Assembly: GCF_002742625.1 (NCBI RefSeq)
Contig: NZ_PEBF01000001.1
Location: forward strand, 3,658,001-3,722,000
Direction of reading: 5' to 3'
DNA length: 64,000 nt
DNA from: Caulobacter sp. FWC2
GTDB taxonomy: Bacteria; Pseudomonadota; Alphaproteobacteria; Caulobacterales; Caulobacteraceae
The notes under the pieces are model-generated. The model searched no databases and was not told where the DNA came from. It saw only the letters and a list, made by a program, of their open reading frames with translations. Positions 1 through 8,344 of the stretch are shown here, piece by piece. The first letter of the stretch is position 1. Every line of letters starts with the position of its first letter. Position numbers and translations under genes: made by a program.

Positions 1-2
1 CC

Positions 3-1241
3 GAGACCGACACCCACTTCATCGAGCTACTCGACAACTTCCGAGCGTTGCAGGATGGCACCTTCCTGTGGGGCTCGGAGCGGGACGGCAACAGCCACCT
101 CTACCGCTACGCCGCCGATGGCAAGCTGATCGCCCAGATCACCAACGGCGACTGGCCGGTCGACAAGCTGGAAGGCGTCGACGAGGCCCGCAAGGTCGCC
201 ATCTTCGGCGCCTCGATGGACAGCCCGCTGGAGCGCCGCATCTATGAGGTCTCCTACGCCAAGCCTGGCAAGCCGAAGGCCCTGACCTCGGGCGGCGGCT
301 GGTGGTCGGCCAAGGTCGCCGACGCGGGCGGCGCCTTCGCCGGATCCTACAGCGATCCCAAGACCCCGCCGCAGACCGCGCTCTATTCGGCCGACGGCAA
401 GCGGGTCCGCTGGATCGAGGAGAACAAGCTGGCCGAGGGCCACGCCTACTGGCCCTACGCCTCGACCCTGCCGGTTCCGGAGTACGGCTCGCTGAAGGCG
501 GCCGACGGTTCGGCGCTCTACTATGAGATCCTAAAGCCGACCGGCTTCGATCCGGCCAAGAAGTATCCAGCCATCGTCTCGGTCTATGGCGGCCCGCACG
601 CCCAGCGCGTCACCAAGGGCTGGCATAGCCCGAACGAGCGCACCTATCTCGAAGCCGGCTATGTCGTCTTCAAGCTGGACAACCGCGGCAGCGGCAACCG
701 CTCGGCGGCCTTCAAGCGCGCCCTCGACCGCAATCTCGGCACGGTCGAGGTCCAGGACCAGCTGCAGGGCGCCAAGTTCCTGCAGAGCCTGCCCTATGTC
801 GATCCCGACAAGCTGGGCGTGATGGGCTGGTCGTACGGCGGCTTCATGACCCTGATGCTGCTGACGGCCGACAACACCCCGTTCAAGGCCGGCGCGGCCG
901 GCGCACCGCCGACCGAGTGGGGCCTCTACGACACGGCCTATACCGAGCGCTACATGGGCACGCCCGCCGACAACAAGGCCGGCTACGCCTATTCGGACAT
1001 CAACACCCGGCTGGACAAGCTGAAGCCCGGCAGCCTGCTGCTGCTGCACGGCATGGCCGACGACAACGTGATCTTCGAGAACAGCACCCGCGTCATCGCG
1101 GCCCTGCAGAAGAAGGCCATCCCATTCGAGATGGCGCTGTATCCCGGCGAGCGCCACAGCGCGCCGGGCAGCAAGACCAAGGGCCTCAGCGTGCTGAACA
1201 CGCACCTGGAGTTCTTCGATCGCAAGCTGAAGGGCCAATAG
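3..1241 (+). CDS. S9 family prolyl oligopeptidase / DPP-IV-like serine peptidase (5' end missing)
   Basis: The 3' part of an exported S9 peptidase that would remove dipeptides or cleave after proline in oligopeptides, probably in the periplasm. The reading frame is open from the first bases of the window, so the true start, signal peptide and most of the beta-propeller lie upstream. What is present begins in the DPP-IV-type propeller (SERDGNSHLYRY region) and runs into the complete alpha/beta-hydrolase domain. The nucleophile lies in GWSYGGF (Ser codon 831-833), the acid in HGMADDNV and the base in GERHSAPG near the C-terminus. The catalytic half is intact and ends at TAG. The family is certain; the exact specificity (DPP4, acylaminoacyl or prolyl oligopeptidase) cannot be fixed without the N-terminus. 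Confidence 0.93.
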   Translation, partial: ETDTHFIELLDNFRALQDGTFLWGSERDGNSHLYRYAADGKLIAQITNGDWPVDKLEGVDEARKVAIFGASMDSPLERRIYEVSYAKPGKPKALTSGGGWWSAKVADAGGAFAGSYSDPKTPPQTALYSADGKRVRWIEENKLAEGHAYWPYASTLPVPEYGSLKAADGSALYYEILKPTGFDPAKKYPAIVSVYGGPHAQRVTKGWHSPNERTYLEAGYVVFKLDNRGSGNRSAAFKRALDRNLGTVEVQDQLQGAKFLQSLPYVDPDKLGVMGWSYGGFMTLMLLTADNTPFKAGAAGAPPTEWGLYDTAYTERYMGTPADNKAGYAYSDINTRLDKLKPGSLLLLHGMADDNVIFENSTRVIAALQKKAIPFEMALYPGERHSAPGSKTKGLSVLNTHLEFFDRKLKGQ

Positions 1242-1250
1242 GCTCTAAAC

Positions 1251-1286
1251 CCTCGCGCGGCCCTGTCACACCGGGTGCGCGCGAGG
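1251..1286 (+). terminator. Inverted repeat after the S9 peptidase gene
   Basis: Perfect 9-bp arms CCTCGCGCG (1251-1259) and CGCGCGAGG (1278-1286) with an 18-nt loop, starting 9 nt after the peptidase stop. There is no U tract, so if it terminates transcription it would need Rho or act as a 3'-end stabiliser. Confidence 0.35.
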
Positions 1287-1387
1287 CGCCTGCGACGGAA
1301 TGCTCCACCCGCAAGCCGATTTGTCGCAGGCCTGAACCGCGAACCAAGCTCTACGTTCCGCCACAGTGGACTCCCGAGGAGCGCGCT

Positions 1388-1594
1388 GTGGCGAGAACGA
1401 CCGAAGAAGCCATCGAGCAACTGATCGCGACCGTGAAGGAAGCGCTTGAGGACGGCCGCGCCTCGGCCTCGGAGCTCGAGGAATGGCTGCTGGCGGCGAT
1501 CATGCTCGAAGAGATGGGGCTGGATGAACAGTGCGACGCGCGTGACGTCCGCACGTTATCCCGCTGGATGCTGACCGGCGCGACGCTGCACTAG
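1388..1594 (+). CDS. Small conserved-looking hypothetical protein (68 aa)
   Basis: A short acidic, largely helical protein. A GTG start at 1388 is chosen because GAGGAG sits at 1376-1381 at normal spacing; no ATG is available in frame nearby. The sequence (TTEEAIEQLIATVKEALEDG, then ELEEWLLAAIMLEEMGL) reads as two amphipathic helices. No catalytic motif, signal peptide or membrane segment is visible. It stands alone between the peptidase and the BlaI-type repressor. I do not recognise the family; coding is supported by the ribosome-binding site and amino-acid composition only. Confidence 0.55.
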   Translation: MARTTEEAIEQLIATVKEALEDGRASASELEEWLLAAIMLEEMGLDEQCDARDVRTLSRWMLTGATLH

Positions 1595-1637
1595 CGACGC
1601 CGCCATTACGTCGAATTCACGTATCACGGGCTAGCCG

Positions 1638-1667
1638 CGCTACAGGCGTAGCGCTACACATGTAGCG
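1638..1667. promoter_or_regulatory. Nested BlaI-type operator palindromes
   Basis: Two overlapping dyads lie 24 bp before the repressor start: CGCTAC-AGGC-GTAGCG (1638-1653) and CGCTACA-CA-TGTAGCG (1652-1667); the junction GTAGCGCTAC is itself palindromic. The second has the TACA-N2-TGTA core known from staphylococcal BlaI/MecI operators. The position fits autoregulation of the downstream repressor/protease pair. Confidence 0.72.
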
Positions 1668-1690
1668 GACACCGGATAGCGGAAGCCGCC

Positions 1691-2065
1691 ATGATCGAAT
1701 CCCTGCCCCGACGCGAACGCGAGGTCTTCGAGACCCTCTGTCGCCTGGAGACCGGCGCTGTCGCCAACGTGCGTAGCGCCCTGTCCGACCCAATCAGCGA
1801 CTCGGCCATCCGCACCATGCTCTCGCGCCTGGAGGCCAAGGGCCTGGTAGAGCGCGAGGCCGGTCCCGACGGCTTCGTCTACCGCCCCGCCCCGCGCCCC
1901 GAGGCCGTCGCGGCCAGCGCGCTGAAGCGGGTGATCGACACCTTCTTCGCCGGCTCGGCCGCCAGCGCCGCCACCGCCCTCCTGGGCCTGGCCCAGCGCC
2001 TGACCACCGAGGAAGCCGCGGCCCTGGAGCGGGTCATCGACAAGGCTGTGGAGCGCAAGCCATGA
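1691..2065 (+). CDS. BlaI/MecI/CopY family transcriptional repressor
   Basis: A 124-residue winged-helix repressor of the BlaI family. Members bind dyad operators as dimers and are inactivated by cleavage triggered by a partner M56 membrane protease. Residues about 5-70 (PRREREVFETLCRLE, then SAIRTMLSRLEAKGLVERE) match the DNA-binding domain; the C-terminal helices form the dimerisation region. It overlaps the M56 gene by ATGA (2062-2065), the usual repressor/sensor pairing, and has a nested palindromic operator just upstream. The regulon need not be a beta-lactamase: none is encoded nearby, so the signal and targets are unknown. Confidence 0.92.
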   Translation: MIESLPRREREVFETLCRLETGAVANVRSALSDPISDSAIRTMLSRLEAKGLVEREAGPDGFVYRPAPRPEAVAASALKRVIDTFFAGSAASAATALLGLAQRLTTEEAAALERVIDKAVERKP

Positions 2066-3717
2066 CCTGGACGCTTCTCCTTTCGCTGCTGATCAAGTCA
2101 AGCGTCGTCGCCGGCGCGGGCCTGGCCTGCGCCCGCTTTCTGGCCCAGCGCCCGGTAGATCGCGTGGACATCCTGCGGGCCACGGTCGGTCTGCTACTGG
2201 CCATCCCCGTGATCATGAACGTGCTGCCGGCGCTGGACCTGGCCCTGCTGCCGCCGATCGCGCCCTACTTCCCCGTAGAAGGCGCGGCCATGGCCAACGC
2301 CGCCGCGCCGGCCCCCGCCGCCCTGTCCTGGCCGCCCTCGGCCAGTCTGGTTGGCGGCCTGTGGCTGCTGGGCGTGGCCGCCGTGATCGGCCAACTGCTG
2401 CTGGGCCTTAAGACTCTCGACCGCTGGACCCGCCAGGGCCGTCCGGTCGAGCACGAGGCCTGGCTGGAGCCGCTGGAAGACCTGTCGCCCGAGGAAGACC
2501 GTCCGCGCCTGATCGCCAGCGAACGCATCAGCAGTCCGCTGAGCTGGGGCGTCGCGCCCGGCTTCATCGTCGTCGATACCGCCAGCCTGGACGAGCGTCA
2601 CGCCGCCCGCGCCATCCTGGCCCATGAGCTAGCCCACCTGCGCCGTCAGGACTGGATCTTCCTGGTCCTGTCCCGCCTGGCCCTGGCGGTGTTCTGGTTC
2701 AACCCGCTGGTCTGGCGCCTGCACGCCGCACTGGCCGAACGCTCGGAAGAGACCGCCGACACCATCGCGCTCGAGGCCGTCGACCGCACCCTCTACGCCC
2801 GGACGCTGGTGCGTCTGGCCGCCCATCATCCCGCCCGCCTGATGAGCCCGCGTCCCGCAACCGCGATGGCCGCCAGCGCCCGCACGCTGAAGACAAGGAT
2901 CGCCCACATCATGACCGACACCGCTTCACGCCGCCGCCCCGTGACCGTCGCCCTCAGCGTCATCGCCCTGGCCGCCGTCGCCACGCCGCTGGCCGCCCTG
3001 GGCCTGACGCACCAGGAATGGGTCGCCCCACCACCGCCTCCAGCACCCCCAGCCCCGCCTGCGGCGATGGCCGCCCGTCCGGCTCCGCCCGCGCCACCGG
3101 TCAGCGCGCCCGCCGCCCCGGCCCCGCCAGCGCCTCCCGCTACTCCGCCGGCCCCGCCCGCCTACACGTCGGGCTACGCCTATAGCTACTACCGTGTCCC
3201 AACGGACGCTGAGCGACTGGCTGCCGACCAGGCGCGCGCCGAGGCCGATCAAGCGCGTGTCGAGGCCAACCAGGCCCGCATCGAGGCCGACGTGATGCGG
3301 CGCCAGGCCGACCAGAGCCACATCCGCGCCGACGAGGCCCGCGCGCAGGCCGACATCGCCCGCCAAGCCGCCGAGGGCGCGCGGATCGGCGCCGAACAGG
3401 CCCGTCTCGCCGGCGAACAGGCTCGCATCATCGGCGAACGCGCGCGCGAGCAGGCCATGCGCCAGGTGGCCAACGCCCGCATTCACATGGCCAATGGCGC
3501 CGTGCAGATGCGGCGCGGCGCCCAGCAGATGCGCGAGGAAGCCGTCCGCCTGCGCGACCCGGCCTATCGCGCCAAGCAGATCGCCGAGAACCGCGAGCGC
3601 GGCGGCGACGTCACCGATGCCGAACTGCGCGATCTGGCCGAGACGCTCCCGGACAAGGCCAAGGACATGGAGCGTCGCGCCGACGAGCTGGAAGCCCGGT
3701 CGCGCAACCCGAGCTAA
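2062..3717 (+). CDS. BlaR1-like M56 family membrane metallopeptidase with proline-rich and coiled-coil C-terminus
   Basis: An integral-membrane zinc protease expected to relay an envelope signal by cleaving or releasing the coupled BlaI-type repressor. Hydrophobic segments lie near residues 3-28, 38-60 and 95-117; the zinc motif is AHELAH (His188, Glu189, His192), followed by another membrane segment and, near residue 295, a last one. Unlike BlaR1 there is no penicillin-binding sensor domain. Instead the outer part is a Pro/Ala-rich stretch (about residues 320-370) followed by a long alanine-rich coiled coil built from 7-residue units such as ADQARAE / ADQARVE / ANQARIE (about 385-470) and a charged tail. 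The sensed ligand is therefore unlikely to be a beta-lactam. Confidence 0.9.
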   Translation: MTWTLLLSLLIKSSVVAGAGLACARFLAQRPVDRVDILRATVGLLLAIPVIMNVLPALDLALLPPIAPYFPVEGAAMANAAAPAPAALSWPPSASLVGGLWLLGVAAVIGQLLLGLKTLDRWTRQGRPVEHEAWLEPLEDLSPEEDRPRLIASERISSPLSWGVAPGFIVVDTASLDERHAARAILAHELAHLRRQDWIFLVLSRLALAVFWFNPLVWRLHAALAERSEETADTIALEAVDRTLYARTLVRLAAHHPARLMSPRPATAMAASARTLKTRIAHIMTDTASRRRPVTVALSVIALAAVATPLAALGLTHQEWVAPPPPPAPPAPPAAMAARPAPPAPPVSAPAAPAPPAPPATPPAPPAYTSGYAYSYYRVPTDAERLAADQARAEADQARVEANQARIEADVMRRQADQSHIRADEARAQADIARQAAEGARIGAEQARLAGEQARIIGERAREQAMRQVANARIHMANGAVQMRRGAQQMREEAVRLRDPAYRAKQIAENRERGGDVTDAELRDLAETLPDKAKDMERRADELEARSRNPS

Positions 3718-3757
3718 ACCAGCGATCGGTTGCGACAACGGCGCTTGACTTCCGTAG

Positions 3758-3780
3758 CGAAAGAAAACGAACTTCTTTCG
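3758..3780. promoter_or_regulatory. Inverted repeat abutting the thioesterase start
   Basis: Perfect 8-bp arms CGAAAGAA (3758-3765) and TTCTTTCG (3773-3780), 7 nt apart, ending one base before the ATG at 3782. It occupies the place where a Shine-Dalgarno sequence should be, so it could be an operator over a leaderless start or an mRNA hairpin controlling translation. Confidence 0.4.
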
Positions 3781-3781
3781 T

Positions 3782-4570
3782 ATGACGCTCTACACCGACC
3801 TGATCGCCGCCGTCGCCGCCACCGAGTCCGGCTTTTCCGCCTTCGTCACTGACGACTGGAAGCAGGGCCGCACCACCTATGGCGGCCTCTCAGCGGCGCT
3901 CTGCGTCGAGGCCGCCTTGCGGACCTTCCCGGAGGCGCCGCCCCTGCGCTCGGCCCAGTTCGCCTTCGTCGGCCCCGCCTCCGGCGAACTGGCGATCCAG
4001 GTCAAGCCGCTGCGGCAGGGCAAGTCGACCCTGTTCGTCGCCGTCGACCTGGTCGGCGAACAGGGCGTGGCCACCCACGGGGTCCTGACCTTCGGCGCGG
4101 CCCGAACCTCGACGCTGTCGTACAGCGAGGTCCCCGCCCCGGATGTCGCCGCGCCCGAGGCCTGCGAGTCCTTCTTCCCGGAAAGCCGCCAGGGCGCACC
4201 GCACTTCTCGGCCCAGTTCGAAGTGCGCAAGGCCGGCGGCACGCGACCGCTGGCCGGCGGAGAGCCCGAATATCTACTTTGGATCCGCCATCGCGATCCC
4301 GCCGCCCGCTCGCTGTCGGCCTTGATCGCCCTGGCCGACATGCCGCCGCCCCCGGCCATGGCGCTGTTCACCCAGTTCGGTCCGATCTCGACCATGACCT
4401 GGGCCATGGACGTGGTGGGTCTGCCGGATGAGGGCGACGACGGCTGGCGTTTGCTGCGCACCAAGGCCGAGACCGTCGGCGAGGGCTATTCGACCCAGGA
4501 AATGCACCTGTGGGACAGGAACGGCCGCCCGCTGGTCCTGGCGCGCCAGAACGTGGCGGTTTTCGTCTGA
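3782..4570 (+). CDS. TesB-like acyl-CoA thioesterase family protein
   Basis: A 262-residue cytoplasmic protein of the double-hotdog thioesterase type that hydrolyses acyl-CoA to free acid and CoA. The N-terminal hotdog includes the conserved WKQGRTTYGGLSAAL segment (near residues 26-40) and the second hotdog starts near residue 140, ending in STQEMHLWDRNGRPLVLARQ, a typical thioesterase C-terminal motif. Length fits the family. No clear ribosome-binding site precedes the ATG; the upstream bases form an inverted repeat instead. Substrate chain length cannot be read from the sequence. Confidence 0.85.
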   Translation: MTLYTDLIAAVAATESGFSAFVTDDWKQGRTTYGGLSAALCVEAALRTFPEAPPLRSAQFAFVGPASGELAIQVKPLRQGKSTLFVAVDLVGEQGVATHGVLTFGAARTSTLSYSEVPAPDVAAPEACESFFPESRQGAPHFSAQFEVRKAGGTRPLAGGEPEYLLWIRHRDPAARSLSALIALADMPPPPAMALFTQFGPISTMTWAMDVVGLPDEGDDGWRLLRTKAETVGEGYSTQEMHLWDRNGRPLVLARQNVAVFV

Positions 4571-4581
4571 ACCTTCCTTTA

Positions 4582-4714
4582 TCCGATCTCCCCGGCGAAC
4601 GCCGGGGCCCAGATCGAACCCACGAGCGCTTGACGGACTGAAGGGGGCGTATCTCGGATCATCCCCAACCGCTCAGGCCGAACCTGGGTCCCGGCGTTCG
4701 CCGGGAAGATCGGA
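4582..4714. repeat. Intergenic inverted repeat made of two hairpin arms
   Basis: Two 31-nt arms (4582-4612 and 4684-4714) are reverse complements at 29 of 31 positions. Each arm also folds on itself around CCCGGCG-AA-CGCCGGG. The spacer has no open reading frame of note. This is the architecture of short dispersed intergenic palindromes in GC-rich proteobacteria; as RNA it would form a strong structure between the thioesterase and amidase genes. Confidence 0.75.
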
Positions 4715-4833
4715 AGAGGGGGCAAATCAGAACTTCCTGCACGGACGTTCTCTGAAGCCTTGGCGAACGCGGATTTTTGACCTCATCCTCACCGCCGCGC
4801 ACGCAGAGTCGAGGCGCGTTCGGGGAAACGTCC

Positions 4834-6342
4834 ATGACCAAGTTCGCCTGCCTCCCTTCCGTGTATCTGGCCGGCGCGGCCGCCCTCGCCCTGCTCGCCG
4901 GAACCGCGCAAGCCCAGACCGCCGAACAGGCGACCAAGGCCTATCTGGCGGTCATCAAGGACAGGAACCCGACGCTGCATGCGGTGATCGCCACCAATCC
5001 CAACGCCGTGGCCGACGCCAAGGCGCTGGACGCCGAGCGCAAGGCCGGCAAGGTCCGCTCCGCCCTGCACGGCGCGCCGATCCTGCTGAAGGACAATATC
5101 GAGAGCGCCGGCCCGCTGCCAACGACCGCCGGCTCCCTGGCGCTGAAGGACAACATCACCGGCCGCGACGCTCCGATCGCCAGGCGCCTGCGCGACGCGG
5201 GTCTGGTCATGCTGGGCAAGGCCAACCTGTCGGAATGGGCCAATATCCGCTCGGGCAAGTCGATCAGCGGCTGGAGCGCGGTCGGCGGCACGGTGCGCAA
5301 CCCCTATGTCCTGGATCGCAGCGCCTGTGGCTCGTCCAGCGGTTCGGGCGCGGCGGTGGCGGCGGGCCTGGCCCCCCTGGCCATCGGCACCGAGACCGAC
5401 GGCTCGATCACCTGCCCGGCGGCGATCAACGGTCTGGTGGGCCTAAAGCCAACCGTGGGTCTGGTCTCGCGCACCTATATCGTGCCGATCAGCCACAGCC
5501 AGGACACCGCCGGCCCGATGACCACCACGGTCGAGGACGCCGCCAAGGTCCTGACCATCATCGCCGGCAGCGATCCCGCCGATCCCGCGACGAAGGAAGC
5601 TGACGCCCGCAAGAGCGACTATGCCGCAGGCCTCTCCAAGGACGCGCTGAAAGGCGTCAAGCTGGCCGTGGCGCGGTTCTACACCGGCTATTCGCCCAAG
5701 ACCGACGCGGTGTTCGAGGCGGCGCTGAAGGACCTGCAGGCCCAGGGCGCGATCCTGGTCGACGTGAAGGACTTCGACGAAGGCCCGATCGGCAAGGCCG
5801 AGGGCGTGGTCCTCTATACCGAACTGAAGGCCGACATGGCCGCCTATCTCGGCTCCACCGATCCAAAGAAGGTCCCCAGCCGCACCCTGGCCGACCTGAT
5901 CGCCTTCAACAAGGCGACCCCTAAGGAGTTCGAATGGTTCGGCCAGGAGAGTTTCGAGCGCGCCGAAAAGACCAAGGGTCTCGCCGATCCCGACTACCTG
6001 AAGGCCCTGGCGGATTCGAAGCGGCTGGCCGGTCCGGAAGGCATCGACAAGATCCTGAAGGACACCGGCGCGGTAGCGATTATCGCCCCGACCACCGGTC
6101 CGGCCTGGACCATCGATCCGCTAAACGGCGACAACTATGGCGGCTCGTCGACCACCCTCCCCGCCGTGGCCGGCTATCCGCACCTGACCGTGCCGATGGG
6201 CGCCGTCACCGGCTTGCCGGTCGGGCTGTCGTTCATCGGTCCGGCCTGGAGCGAGAAGCTGCTGCTGAACCTGGGCTACGCCTACGAGCAGGCTACGCAT
6301 CACCGCAAGCCGCCGACTTTCTTGAAGACGATCGCGCCGTAA
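4834..6342 (+). CDS. Exported amidase-signature family hydrolase
   Basis: Hydrolyses a carboxamide with a Ser-cisSer-Lys triad. The start at 4834 is chosen because it places a clean signal peptide ([10 protein letters not shown] to AQAQ, about residues 1-28) at the N-terminus; an earlier in-frame start would bury it. Visible catalytic residues are Lys86 (PILLKDN), Ser167 (ACGSSSGSG) and the nucleophile Ser191 (TETDGSI), with the family's standard 24-residue Ser-Ser spacing. The 502-residue length is normal for secreted amidases annotated in proteobacteria. It stands alone, so the natural substrate (peptide amide, acylamide or other) is open. Confidence 0.92.
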   Translation: MTKFACLPSVYLAGAAALALLAGTAQAQTAEQATKAYLAVIKDRNPTLHAVIATNPNAVADAKALDAERKAGKVRSALHGAPILLKDNIESAGPLPTTAGSLALKDNITGRDAPIARRLRDAGLVMLGKANLSEWANIRSGKSISGWSAVGGTVRNPYVLDRSACGSSSGSGAAVAAGLAPLAIGTETDGSITCPAAINGLVGLKPTVGLVSRTYIVPISHSQDTAGPMTTTVEDAAKVLTIIAGSDPADPATKEADARKSDYAAGLSKDALKGVKLAVARFYTGYSPKTDAVFEAALKDLQAQGAILVDVKDFDEGPIGKAEGVVLYTELKADMAAYLGSTDPKKVPSRTLADLIAFNKATPKEFEWFGQESFERAEKTKGLADPDYLKALADSKRLAGPEGIDKILKDTGAVAIIAPTTGPAWTIDPLNGDNYGGSSTTLPAVAGYPHLTVPMGAVTGLPVGLSFIGPAWSEKLLLNLGYAYEQATHHRKPPTFLKTIAP

Positions 6343-6429
6343 GGGATCAACCCCACGGAGAGATTGTCGCCGCCTCGCTTTCGACATATTACGTTTGTAA
6401 TTGAAGAAAACGCATAAAGGGAGGCGACC

Positions 6430-8226
6430 ATGGCTCATCGCACGCTTCGGTTCACGGGGGTCGGCGCGCTGTCGCTGGCCCTGGTCGGGTCCAGCGCCTC
6501 GCCGGGCCTGGCCCTGCCTCGCCCGCCGATCCAGGATGGCGCCGTCACCCCGGACGCCTGCGCGGCTTTGGGCTTCGCCGCCGCGCCATCGCGCGAGGAC
6601 GTCCGCATGACGGCAACCCGCAAGGTCGGCATTGCGCGGTCCGGTCAGGCGATGCACGAGTCGCGGGCGCAGGTCGCTCCCGGACCGCCCCCGCCGCCGT
6701 TGCCGATCCCCCCGGTCCAGCGTCGCCTGGAGCCCGCCCTCGCCTATGCCGCCCCCCCGATCATCAGCGGCGTTCCGCCCGTTCCACGCGGCGTGCCGCC
6801 CCAACAGCAGGACACCGAGCGCTACCCCGGCGCGGCCTCCAATCCGGTCAAGCGCGTGGCCGAGGAGCCGGTCTCGACCTTTTCGATCGACGTCGACACG
6901 GCGGCCTACGCCAACACCCGCCGCTTCCTGAACGACGGCAGCGCGCCGCCGCGCGCCGCCGTCCGGGTCGAGGAGCTGGTGAACTATTTCGACTACGGCT
7001 ACGCCCGACCGGCCAGCGCCCAGACGCCGTTCCGGGCCACGGTGGCGGTCACGCCCTCGCCGTGGGCGCAACAACGCCAGATCGTCCATATCGGCCTGCA
7101 GGGCTACGCCGCGCCGCGCGCCGACGCGCCGCCGCTGAACCTGGTGTTCCTGGTCGACACCTCGGGCTCGATGATGGGCGAGGATCGCCTGCCGCTGGCC
7201 CGCAAGGCGCTGAACGTGCTGATCGACCAGCTGCGGCCGCAGGACCGCGTGGCCATGGTCGCCTATGCCGGCTCGGCCGGCGCGGTGCTGGCCCCGACCG
7301 ACGGCCGCTCGAAGCTGAAGATGCGCTGCGCCCTCGGGGCCTTGCAGGCCGGCGGCTCGACGGCGGGCGGCCAAGGCCTGGAACTGGCCTACGGCCTGGC
7401 CAAGCAGAACTTCACCAATGGCTCGGTCAACCGCGTGATCCTGGTCACCGACGGCGACTTCAATGTCGGCATTTCGGACCCCGCAAGGCTGAAGGACTTC
7501 GTCGCCGACCAGCGCAAGAGCGGCGTCTACCTGTCGGTCTATGGCTTCGGCCGGGGCAACTACAACGACACGATGATGCAGGCCCTGGCCCAGAACGGAA
7601 ACGGCGTGGCCGCCTATGTCGACACCCTGAATGAGGCCCGCAAGCTGCTACGCGACGACTTCCAGGCCAGCCTGTTCCCCATCGCCGACGACGTGAAGAT
7701 CCAGGTCGAATTCAATCCCGCGCGGGTCAGCGAGTACCGGCTGATCGGCTACGAGACCCGACTGCTGAACCGCGAGGACTTCAACAACGACCAGGTGGAT
7801 GCGGGCGAGGTCGGCGCCGGGGCTTCGGTGACGGCGCTCTACGAGATCACCCCCGCCGGCGCGCGGCCGTCGTCGGATCCGCTGCGCTATGGCGACAAGG
7901 CCACGCCCGTCTCAACGTCGGGCGAACTGGCCTTCCTGAAGCTGCGCTACAAGCCGCCGGGCGGGAAGGATTCGAAGCTGATCGAAAGGCCGATCGGGGC
8001 CGCGGACACCTACGCCACGCTGGCGGCCGCGCCGGAGGCGACCCGCTTCGCCGTGGCGGTCGCCGCCTATGGCCAGAAGCTGCGCGGCGATCCGTGGCTG
8101 GACGAAGGCTTCGGCTGGCCGGCCATCACCGCCCTGGCCCAGGGCGCGCGGGGCGCTGATCCGGACGGCCTCCGCGCAGAGTTCGTGCAGCTGACCAAGG
8201 CGGCCGAGGACGTGAAGGCGCGCTAG
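6430..8226 (+). CDS. von Willebrand factor type A domain protein (YfbK type)
   Basis: An exported 598-residue protein with a signal peptide (about 1-28), a Pro-rich linker, a YfbK-type N-terminal segment (STFSIDVDTAAYANTRRFL near residue 155), a VWA domain from about 235 to 410 and a DUF3520-like C-terminal region. The VWA MIDAS motif is intact: DTSGS (Asp243, Ser245, Ser247), with a later TDGDFN loop, so it should bind a divalent metal and a protein ligand. GGGAGG precedes the ATG. Partners are unknown. Its TAG stop is also the first base triplet of a palindromic repeat (8224-8333). Confidence 0.9.
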   Translation: MAHRTLRFTGVGALSLALVGSSASPGLALPRPPIQDGAVTPDACAALGFAAAPSREDVRMTATRKVGIARSGQAMHESRAQVAPGPPPPPLPIPPVQRRLEPALAYAAPPIISGVPPVPRGVPPQQQDTERYPGAASNPVKRVAEEPVSTFSIDVDTAAYANTRRFLNDGSAPPRAAVRVEELVNYFDYGYARPASAQTPFRATVAVTPSPWAQQRQIVHIGLQGYAAPRADAPPLNLVFLVDTSGSMMGEDRLPLARKALNVLIDQLRPQDRVAMVAYAGSAGAVLAPTDGRSKLKMRCALGALQAGGSTAGGQGLELAYGLAKQNFTNGSVNRVILVTDGDFNVGISDPARLKDFVADQRKSGVYLSVYGFGRGNYNDTMMQALAQNGNGVAAYVDTLNEARKLLRDDFQASLFPIADDVKIQVEFNPARVSEYRLIGYETRLLNREDFNNDQVDAGEVGAGASVTALYEITPAGARPSSDPLRYGDKATPVSTSGELAFLKLRYKPPGGKDSKLIERPIGAADTYATLAAAPEATRFAVAVAAYGQKLRGDPWLDEGFGWPAITALAQGARGADPDGLRAEFVQLTKAAEDVKAR

Positions 8227-8333
8227 AGCATGGCAGCCGAAAGTGTGAGCGGTTTCGGCGCCCGCCACGCTCTAAATGTTTGAGATAGAGCCTGTCCGTT
8301 TCTGATGATTCCATCAGAAACGGACAGGCTCTA
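8224..8333. repeat. Two-hairpin palindromic element between convergent genes
   Basis: The first unit (8224-8274) starts TAGAGC and ends GCTCTA, with an inner stem GCCGAAA (8236-8242) / TTTCGGC (8253-8259) around a GTGTGAGCGG loop. The second unit (8286-8333) is a perfect 22-bp hairpin (arms 8286-8307 and 8312-8333, loop ATTC), again TAGAGC to GCTCTA. The AAGTGTGAGCGGTTT core resembles, from memory, a palindromic element dispersed in many alphaproteobacterial genomes. It separates the VWA gene from the converging lipoprotein gene and may act as a bidirectional terminator. Confidence 0.8.
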
Positions 8334-8344
8334 AGCGCCGCCGG

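Noticed and set aside
2062..3717. Calling the repressor/protease pair a beta-lactam resistance system
   Set aside because: No beta-lactamase gene in reach and the penicillin-sensor domain is absent.
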